From positions 682,001-746,000 of the forward strand of contig NW_006917093.1 in the NCBI RefSeq assembly GCF_000516985.1: DNA of 64,000 nt. The letters run 5' to 3'. This document shows, piece after piece, positions 56,123-64,000 of this stretch (positions within the stretch are counted from its first letter, which is position 1; the number at the start of each line of letters is the position of its first letter). A model generated the notes under the pieces. The model ran no database searches and was not told the DNA's origin. It saw only the letters and a program-made list of their open reading frames with translations. This DNA comes from Pestalotiopsis fici W106-1. Taxonomy: Eukaryota; Ascomycota; Sordariomycetes; Amphisphaeriales; Sporocadaceae. The translations under genes and the position numbers were made by a program.

Positions 56123-59100
56123 ATGAAATCGGCTTCTCTCTTGGTTGCCTTGGGCTCCTTGTCGCAGCTTGTGGCATCGTCGGCTGTGGTGTCAAGTTAC
56201 CTGGAGATATGCCCCTACGTATGTTTTCATCTAGAACTTTGTCTTCATGATACTTATTATTTTCTAGAACTTTTGCAATATTGGTGTAATTGTTGCATCC
56301 CTTTCGGCTTCGGGTCCCTACACCGACTGTAGTTCTTTCCAGGTATATATTGCACTCCTTGAATTCGCTTGATATACAACTTACACATGAATCTTGATAG
56401 GCTTGTACAGTCACTCCTGCTCTCGTCACTGTTACAGTGACAGGATCGGATGCAACGACTACCGGCACAGCCAGTGGAATCATTGAGCGTCGAGTCACAA
56501 CCCCTGTGTCAAGCGCGGCAGCGGCTTTGACAACCGCAGTAACATCATGCCCGACCGTGGTTCCTTCATATGCAACCGCATGTGGCTCACCCGCAGGCTT
56601 TGCTTCAGCCTGCGGTTGCATGGGCTATGATGCCACAACCATCACTCTCTCGGCAGACACCACGACTGTAACGGTGCCAGCGACTCTGTCGACTAGTGCT
56701 TCCTTGACCTCCTCGACATCGTCAATGTCAAGCACCCAAACAGACTCATCATCGTCGAGCACTCTGACGGAATCCACATCAAGCTCCTCAACAGACTCTG
56801 CATCGAGCTCTTCAACAGACTCCACGTCTAGCTCTACGTCGACTAGCTCGTCCGTGACAGACTCTTCATCCTCGTCGATCTCATCAGCGACCTCTTCATC
56901 AAGTGTCTCCGAGACGGACTCGAGCTCGTCGACTAGTAGTTCCACAGCCACAGACTCTACTACAAGTTCTTCGACCATTTCCTCCACAGCAACGGAATCA
57001 ACCACCGCTTCCTCCTCGACCGACTCGTCTTCGTCCACAAGTTCAACTTTGACCGACTCAACTTCGTCGAGCTCGTCGACTGACTCTTCTACATCAACGG
57101 AGTCGGCAACAAGCTCTTCGACAGACTCGTCGTCGTCCACCAGTGCTACAATCACGGACTCTTCAAGTTCAACGACTGTTTCATCTACAATAACTGATTC
57201 AACAACGAGTTCCTCTTCTACAGCAACAGATTCGATCACGAGCTCCTCTTTAACAGACTCTTCATCGAGTGTCTCTTCTACAGCCACCGAGTCAACCACA
57301 AGCTCTTCGACAGACTCGACCAGTGCTGCAATTACGGACTCTTCGAGTTCATCAGTTATCTCGTCTACAGCAACTGATTCAACAAGCTCCTCTTCCACAG
57401 CCACAGAGTCGGCCACGAGCTCCTCTTTGACTGATTCTTCGTCATCTACAGCCTCATTGACAACTTCATCAAGTGCTTCTGAAACTGTGTCGGCAACTAC
57501 TACAGACTCTTCAACAGTCTCAGCGTCAATCACTTCAAGCGCTTCAGAGACACAATCTTCTACCTTCACAGACTCTTCGAGCATCTCCACTGTGACGGAT
57601 TCTTCGTCTTCTAGCAGTTCCTTGACAATATCGTCAACTGTCTCGTCCACGGACTCGTCGTCAGTCTCTTCTTCAACCACCTCGTCGGATTCTTCCAGCT
57701 CTACCTCGTCATCTACTTCATCCACAGTCACGGACTCTACTACGAGCTCTAGTACCTCCACCGGCTCGGCCTCCGATACCAACTCTGCATCCGCCACCAA
57801 CTCAGATTCTTCCACCTCCTCAAGCCTATCCACAGTCACCTCGACGAGTACTTCGTCAAGCGTCATTTCAACGTCCACAAGTTCCAGTGCAACATCAACC
57901 TCTGCCTCTGCTACGTCGTCCACCGTTGGCTCCAACACTGCTTCCCCGACAATCATTGTGCCGCTGTATCAATACCCTCTCTCTGGAGCCTATGACGCAT
58001 TGTACACTGGGTAAGTGACCGCGGCTACTTGTCTTGCTAGTCCAAGTTGTGAATCATCACTGACAATAACGTTATAGAATTGAATCTCGTCCGGACCTGA
58101 CCTTTGTTGTCATCATCAACCCAAACAGTGGCCCGGGCAGTGGCACGTACCCAGATGACAACTACACACCCGCTATTCAGAAGCTCAACGCCTACAGCAA
58201 CGTGGTGACAGTCGGATATGTCAAGATTGGCTACACGACCAATGATATGTCAAGTGTGCTTAGCCAGATTAATACATATGCTGGGTGGTCGGCCAAGTCT
58301 TCCACGCTTGCAATGCATGGTATCTTTGTTGATGAGTCGCCACATGCCTGGTCGAGTGCTGCCTTTGCTTACTCGGAGACTGTCGACTTGGCCATTAAGA
58401 ATGCAGCTGGCCTCGCCGGACCAAGACTTGTAAGTCAAATGTAGTTTCGGGTGTCAAGTCCCATGTTGCTAACAAATATTAGGTCATACATAATGCTGGA
58501 ATCGTTCCCGACACGAGATTTCTCGCGGGTGCCAATATCGATGCCAGCATCGTATCGTCGCAAACCTATGCCGACTGGCAGTCTTCTGGGCCTGCGAGCG
58601 TTGCAGCACTTGGAACCAGCCACCTTGGTGTGATGCTCAACTCGGTCCCAATCATGACCAAGACGGCTCTGGCATCATTTGTCAGCTCGGTCAACAATGT
58701 TGCACAGTACATTTACATTACCAACCTCTCTAGCAACATTTATGGATCGTTTGGGTCCGACTGGTTTGATTTTGTTGTAGTGACTGGAACGAGCACGTCA
58801 ACCACGGCTTCTGCCAGCTCCTTGACAAGCACTTCAGCCATGGCGTCCATGACGATTGTGGTCCCGCTGTACATTTACCCCATTGCCGATATATCGTGGG
58901 CCAAACTTTTTACAGCGTAAGTTATTTTGACTTGCATTTGGATGATATACAAAGACTAACTTGCTACAGCATCGAACTTCGCCTAGACGTGTCATTTATT
59001 GTCGTAATCAACCCGAACAGCGGTCCCGGAAGTGGAACAGCTCCGGACTACTACTATGGACCGGCGATAGCCAAGCTGAACACCTATGCCAATGTACAGA

Positions 59101-59695
59101 CCGTTGGATACGTTAGAACAGACTACACTCGAAGGGATATCGACGCCGTTATTGCGGATGTCGAGACATATGCTGGATGGTCCTCTATTTCAAGCACGTA
59201 TACCATGCATGGAATCTTTTTTGACGAGGCTCCGTACGAGTTTAATCAAGATTCCGTGACTTATATGGAAACTATCGACGCGCTAGTCAAGAGCTCTACG
59301 GGCTTGAAGGGCGCAAAGACGGTACGTTGTTCACTTGTCCGGCGATTTACGCAACATTCATTCTAACATTTTGTCAGGTTATTCACAACCCAGGAACCAT
59401 TGTCGACCCCGCCTACCTCGTGGATACCAATCTCGACTTTACCTTTGTCTTTGAGCACGACTATGACACCTGGATGAATTCCCAGGCGGCTGCAGTGGCG
59501 GCACTTCCGGCAGCCAGAGGAAAGTATGCTCTCATGGTGAATTCGGTGCCGACCATGACCACGACCCAGCTGCGATCTTTCGTCGCCTCGCTTTCAACCG
59601 TATCGCAGTACATTTTCTTGACGGATCTCGAGGTCGACATTTATGAGTCTTGGGGTACCGACTGGCTTAGCTTTGTCGCAGTTGCAAACACTTAG
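56123..59695 (+). CDS. Secreted Ser/Thr-rich protein with two spherulin-4-like domains
   Basis: Exons 56123-56218, 56268-56342, 56401-58010, 58078-58429, 58483-58916, 58970-59321 and 59378-59695 are in phase and give 1078 residues. Signal peptide MKSASLLVALGSLSQLVASS; then a Cys-containing segment; then ~430 residues of Ser/Thr repeats (SSSSTDSTS type), expected to be heavily O-glycosylated. Two copies of a spherulation-specific family 4 domain follow, each with IVPLYxYP, VVIINPNSGPGSGT, YAGWS, HGIFxDE and VIHNxG. The fold is TIM-barrel-like and relatives act on galactosaminoglycan-type polysaccharides. The protein is probably in the wall or extracellular matrix. No GPI signal is visible. Confidence 0.9.
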
Positions 59696-60025
59696 GATAC
59701 CCAATGTGCTTATGCCAATTCATGTCCAATTAGTCTTCTGTCAGCAAGAGTCCAAATGTGCTCTGCTACTGCTGCGTTAAATATACCAGCCCTTTGAGGG
59801 CATGTTGCAACGAAATATTTAAGAAATTGAATGTAGCTCCCCACGTGAAAATCAGACTCGGGGTATGCAAAGTCGTCCCACACTGGTTGTATGACGTACA
59901 AATCTTGCTCTTGTGAACCTTATCAATGCCACTTGTTCTTGTTTGATGAACGATGGCCAAGAGCTTTCGCATTTCATTTCATATACGTCTCCTGGTCCAG
60001 CTTTGAATGACTTCGAGTCCTGATC
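59696..60025. other. Short intergenic region
   Basis: These 330 bases separate two plus-strand genes. They contain the 3' flank of the spherulin-4 gene and the promoter of the following gene. No coding content was recognised. Confidence 0.55.
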
Positions 60026-60772
60026 ATGGCTTCAACATTACCGGAAGGAGCTCTAAACAAGATTGTAGACTCGGTGAAAAGCCTCATTACTCCGGCTAAA
60101 GGCACTGACACCACCAAATCGGCGCAAAGTACGTCACCGGCGGGAACGGAAAAGGTTCCAATGACAAATACCGAGCAAACCTTGCACATGGAGGAAGCAG
60201 CGCCGGTTGAGCACGAGACTGTGAAGCGCGTCGAACACGAAGTGGTGGAGACTATTGTCAACAAAGATGTTCACCAGGATCATTACCACCGCACCGTTCA
60301 GCCCATCAAGGAAAGGGTAGTCCTTCCTACTAAACACATCTACATCGAAACCGGGTCTGACCGCGAGTATGACCACCGAGATGTAGCGGCGACTGCCGAG
60401 GGGTCGCAGAGGGATGCCCACAGGTATCCAGATGAGGGCAGAGTCGAGGAGCCTCGGCGCGCCGGGATGGTTGCCCCTAACCAGGATGCAGAAGGGTAAG
60501 TGAAAAGCTCAATGTGGCAGCTCACCCGAATCCATCTTACCTCTGAATCAATACTCACATTGTCTACTAGCTATGTTGAGGAAAGGGTCAGGCATGTGGT
60601 GACAAATGAAACCATTATACCGCCACCCATCGAGACAACTCAACACGTCCACAAAACTCGCCACTTGGCCCCAGGGCAACAGTCTGCTACTAATACGTCC
60701 AAGCCCGGTTTGGATAGATCCCAAGAAAAGTCGGCATCTCCAAAAGACGTTGATGCAAGCGAAGCACATTGA
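60026..60772 (+). CDS. Hydrophilic stress-type (LEA/allergen-like) protein
   Basis: Exons 60026-60495 and 60571-60772 join in phase 2 and give 223 residues. The protein is hydrophilic, lacks membrane segments and is rich in Glu, His, Thr and Lys. Repeated short patterns such as VEHETVKRVEHEVVETI, VHQDHYHRTVQPIKERV and YVEERVRHVVTNETI resemble fungal proteins labelled LEA-domain or allergen-like, found in conidia or under stress. Exact function is unknown and the assignment rests on composition and the VQPIK-type repeat. Disorder is likely over most of its length. Confidence 0.7.
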
Positions 60773-62060
60773 GGGCCATGACCATAATTACAACCCAAAA
60801 GAGTGACGCAGACATGAAAGTGAGGGAATAAAAAGAAAAGCAGTGACAGCCGAAAGCTTTGTTCGTATGGTGATATTCGAGGCCCGGTATAGCTGGCTGG
60901 CTGCGTTCGGTCACGTTGCACACCGCCTACATGATGGCCAATAGGCCTCTGAGCAGCAAAAGTGGTGCCATGGCGATTTTTGATGATACTCATAGAGGTA
61001 CAAATTTTGGCGACAGGAAATTAAAATGCGCAGGAACGGATATCTAATTGGCAGGAATTCCCACAACATATACACCTACCTTGGCCTTGCTCCTACTAAA
61101 GGGCAGCCCCAAATTGAATGCGTGGCGGTACTGGAAGATACTATGACAAGAATAAATGGATTGGCCTTCCTACAAATCTGCTTGGTGACAGCAAACCGAT
61201 CCTCTCCGGAATAAAACACTGTGCGAGATGATTCCAGTAACCTACTCTTCCCAAAGTGTTCAAGAACACTCGGTGGACTAGGACACATTGATTCAAGTAA
61301 ATATTACCTACTCGACTGCCCTTTGCATCCATATGGCCATTGCATGTGCCTGCAACCTCGGGTTATTGGTTCCACTGGGGCGTCCCGTCCTAATTGTCAG
61401 GGTTTTCTTCATGTTCTCGTGCCGAGCCCGGGTCATTTCATTCAGCGGGTCTCTTAACCAATCTATTTATTGCCTTCTACAGATCCGACTCGGACCAGCT
61501 GAGTAGCGTGGCTCGGAGGGCGTGACTCTTCTCCATCGGGGATCCATCCGTATTGTTTTTATTCTATCAAGGGCGCAGATAGGGGGGGGGGAAGCCATGT
61601 GCTTGGGATCATGCACGGGTTCCTTTGACGGGATAGTGACTCGAAAATGTAGCACTCACATGGCCTCGTGTACTGACAAAGGGAAATATGGAGACGCTTG
61701 AGCTGACATTACATTGAACAAAAATATGCGTCTGGTAAGATGTGACCGAGAGCACAGGCAGAAGATTAGACGTGATGTTGGCGGGTAACTCATGAATGCT
61801 GTGCTCATGGAATATTCACATTTTTGGGGTTTCTGAAATAGAATATTCAAAGTTTATTGAGAAAATACTGTATTATCAAGATTGTAAGTTGATTGGATAT
61901 CATTTGAAAACAAATGCCTGCGCCAAACTATTGTCCCGCATCAAAACAAAACAAAACACTATTCTGCAAAACTCCATATCTTGATCTGAAATTGATGACA
62001 AACCCCATTTCCCCGTTTTCAATATTTTCATATTTCTCATAAGAAACTCCTCCTTCACCG
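60773..62060. other. Intergenic between convergent genes
   Basis: No coding frame is supported. The region contains a run of 10 G at 61582-61591 and an AT-rich stretch near 61800-62000 close to the end of the arrestin-like gene. No repeats shared with other parts of the window were seen. Confidence 0.55.
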
Positions 62061-63572
62061 TCAGTTGACCGCGACCATGCGCCCAGACATGAGATCCGCG
62101 TATCCAGGAAGTCCGTGACGCTCAAAGACGACATCTGGCATGACGAGCGACCGCGGCCTCAGGAAGTCGTCAATCTCGGCTTCTTGTACGGCGGTTTCAA
62201 AGCTCGGCGGTTCGAGCGACTCGAGCACCGCGTCGCTAGACTCGACGCCGACCTGCAGCGGCACGCCGACCATGATGCTGTAGCTGTTGCCGCTGCACGA
62301 CAGGGACACGGTCATCCAGAGGACATAGGCTCGAGATGCAATGCACGAGTGGAATGAGGGGATAAACGTTTTCTTGTGCGTCGGCAACTCGATGGGGATT
62401 TTCAAGCTCGCCGTGTGGTAAACGGGAGATGCGTATTTGGTAGAGTCTTTGCTGCCTCGACGGCTTCTGGATTCGTCATGATTCGAACGGTCCGTGTCGG
62501 AAAGAATATCGCTGCCGTTGGTGCTCGCCGTGTCTGCCGAATAGGTCGATCCTCTTCGCGTCTCGCCCTTGAGGCTTTGCTGCCAGTTGCAATTGTCAAT
62601 CGGGATGGCTGAGATGGATGTGGCCGTCGGATACGATCCGCGGCTGTCGGCACCGTAGACTCGTGTCCAGTCTCCCATGTTGGGGAAGCTTCTGATGGCT
62701 CCATTGCAGTAGTAGGTCAATGCCGTGACCTTGGACGATACACCAATCACTCTGGGTGGTAGAGATTGGGCCGAGGCTGGATCAAAGACGAGGTCTACAT
62801 GAGCTACTGTTTTGGAAGCTGTAGCGCCGTCTGGACTCAGCATGATAGCCCCTGGTTGCTTGGCCGAGACTGTGACTTTGCCAACCTTTCCAGAGAGTAG
62901 TGATTTCCTCATTGTCTTGCTCTTGGACATTTTGTACACTGCATCTTTGGGACCAATTGCCAGTGGTGCATGTTCGGCGTGTGCAGGCAAGACTCGAATC
63001 TGTTGAGAAGCCTCGAGGATCCTTGCCCTCTTTCCGTGCCTGTCCTCCTCGGCAAGTACCCTGGCAACTATGCAGTACTCGACTCGTGCCATCTCGGGAG
63101 ACATGTCATCCTGACCGCTCCACGGCCCCATGGATGGAGGCAAGTTGAGATGGGTGTCATGTACGGCAGAGGTGTCAACCTTGTGGTTGCAGGCATTGAT
63201 TGTAAGTTGGTTGGGAACGACAAAATTGAATGGAATATCATAGGTTTGACCAGCGCGGTAAATCCTCGAGCCAGGATACGACGAGTCTGGAATCGGCATT
63301 TCGAGCTTCAAGAATGTGTGTGATGTCGTGTGAGGGGCACGAACGCCATCCATGCGTGTCTTTGTCGTTCCCAGCAAAAGTATCTGGACCTTGTCGAAAG
63401 GGGTGTCCTTGGCGACCTGGATCTTGGTGTGACCAGAGATGGAGGACGCTGATGTATATACCCGGGTCGCATAATGATTGTCGAGTTGAATTGTCATGTT
63501 GGACTTGATGCCAGCAAACATTTGTGTGACGTTGCCGACTGCGGCCGTCTCCTGTCCAGATGAGGAGAACAT
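62061..63572 (-). CDS. Arrestin-like protein
   Basis: A single minus-strand exon of 503 residues starts at ATG 63572 (MFSSSGQETAAV). An N-terminal arrestin-type beta-sandwich is suggested by NMTIQLDNHYATRVYTSASSISG, FDKVQILLLGTT, TFLKLEMPIPDSSYPGSRIYRAGQTYDIPFNF and VEYCIVARV. A second sandwich follows with HTASLKIPIELP. A Ser/Arg-rich linker (DESRSRRGSKDS) lies between them. Fungal arrestin-like adaptors recruit ubiquitin ligase to plasma-membrane transporters; no clear PPxY motif is seen, so that role is uncertain. Confidence 0.85.
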   Translation of the reverse strand: MFSSSGQETAAVGNVTQMFAGIKSNMTIQLDNHYATRVYTSASSISGHTKIQVAKDTPFDKVQILLLGTTKTRMDGVRAPHTTSHTFLKLEMPIPDSSYPGSRIYRAGQTYDIPFNFVVPNQLTINACNHKVDTSAVHDTHLNLPPSMGPWSGQDDMSPEMARVEYCIVARVLAEEDRHGKRARILEASQQIRVLPAHAEHAPLAIGPKDAVYKMSKSKTMRKSLLSGKVGKVTVSAKQPGAIMLSPDGATASKTVAHVDLVFDPASAQSLPPRVIGVSSKVTALTYYCNGAIRSFPNMGDWTRVYGADSRGSYPTATSISAIPIDNCNWQQSLKGETRRGSTYSADTASTNGSDILSDTDRSNHDESRSRRGSKDSTKYASPVYHTASLKIPIELPTHKKTFIPSFHSCIASRAYVLWMTVSLSCSGNSYSIMVGVPLQVGVESSDAVLESLEPPSFETAVQEAEIDDFLRPRSLVMPDVVFERHGLPGYADLMSGRMVAVN

Positions 63573-64000
63573 GGTCGCAGTGTGTTGATCAACGGTTTGG
63601 CAATCAAAAAAAAAAAAAAAAAAAAAAAGGTCTTGTTATTCAAGAACTCGTTTTCCTCAGGTAATTATGGGCCTGTTGGATATGGACGTGTTATCATGTA
63701 TGATATATCGTGAGCGGCGTGATGACTGATGGTTGTCCCAAGGTGGTCGTAGGTCTTTGAAGTGCCGTGTCTGTGTCACTGCTTCGTCATGTTCCAATGT
63801 TGCATGCGGGCAAGATGATGCAGTGTGTGTGGAGTGACCAGATGTTGTTCCCTACATGTTGACAAGAGAGTTTTCTGGGCGCTGCCTTATATTTGACAGC
63901 CGTGGGAATGATTGCCAACACGAACTAACAACAGTTTGCTATGTTTTAGGCCCAAAGTTGGTGCTAAGAGTCACCGTGATGGAGAACAGAAGGAGAAAAA
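63573..64000. other. Upstream region of the arrestin-like gene
   Basis: This is the promoter and 5' leader side of the minus-strand arrestin gene. A run of 23 A at 63606-63628, poly(T) in the transcribed direction, sits 34 bases upstream of the start codon, a common core-promoter feature in fungi. No further gene is visible to the window end. Confidence 0.6.

Noticed and set aside
56625..57956. 443-codon antisense frame over the Ser/Thr-rich region
   Set aside because: The Val/Glu-rich product is simply the reverse reading of tcN/acN serine-threonine codons; a low-complexity artefact.

Overview
The window reads as chromosomal DNA of a filamentous ascomycete, most likely Sordariomycetes and perhaps Hypocreales (inference). 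Genes are split by short introns of 49-70 nt, mostly GT-AG with ctaac/ctgac-like branch sites. Protein families are fungal: Zn2Cys6 regulator, DUF3433, Dal5-type transporter, unspecific peroxygenase, NACHT-WD40 receptor, saccharolysin and Cdc4 light chain. No telomere, rRNA, CRISPR array or intact transposon was seen. About 20 protein genes and one tRNA are supported; exon joins were checked by reading frame, but no similarity search was possible.

Layout: 0-2.4 kb has no gene. 2.4-11.2 kb is conserved housekeeping: an MMS1/DDB1/CPSF-A-like beta-propeller protein and translation factor eIF5B. 11.5-24.3 kb is an accessory island with three same-strand genes: about 33 ankyrin repeats fused to the C-terminal half of exocyst subunit Sec5; a NACHT-WD40 NLR-like receptor; and a purine-nucleoside-phosphorylase-like protein. 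The receptor N-terminus and the phosphorylase C-terminus carry the same short motif (N-x-F-G-x2-T-x-I-H-x-G-D), the arrangement expected of an amyloid-signalling receptor/effector pair. A 114-bp repeat shared with the far left of the window lies just before the island and tRNA-Ala(AGC) just after it.

24.8-31.9 kb returns to ordinary genes: CoA-binding protein, SAM methyltransferase with a probable GC-AG intron, Cdc4-type EF-hand light chain, and thimet/saccharolysin oligopeptidase. 32-43.5 kb is metabolic: a nine-exon P450 with an unexplained coding-like stretch upstream, an APC-family choline/GABA-type permease, an epoxide hydrolase, a beta-helix/GH128 fusion and a Zn2Cys6 factor. 45.4-64 kb is gene-sparse: a DUF3433 membrane protein, a small heme-thiolate peroxygenase with a polypurine minisatellite in an intron, a Dal5-type MFS transporter, a secreted Ser/Thr-rich protein with two spherulin-4-like domains, a hydrophilic stress-type protein and an arrestin-like protein.

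The most novel signals are the ankyrin-Sec5 fusion, which recalls integrated exocyst decoys in plant immune receptors, and the neighbouring receptor/effector pair with matching motifs. Together they suggest a non-self recognition or programmed-cell-death locus. The architectures are visible in the sequence; the function is inferred.
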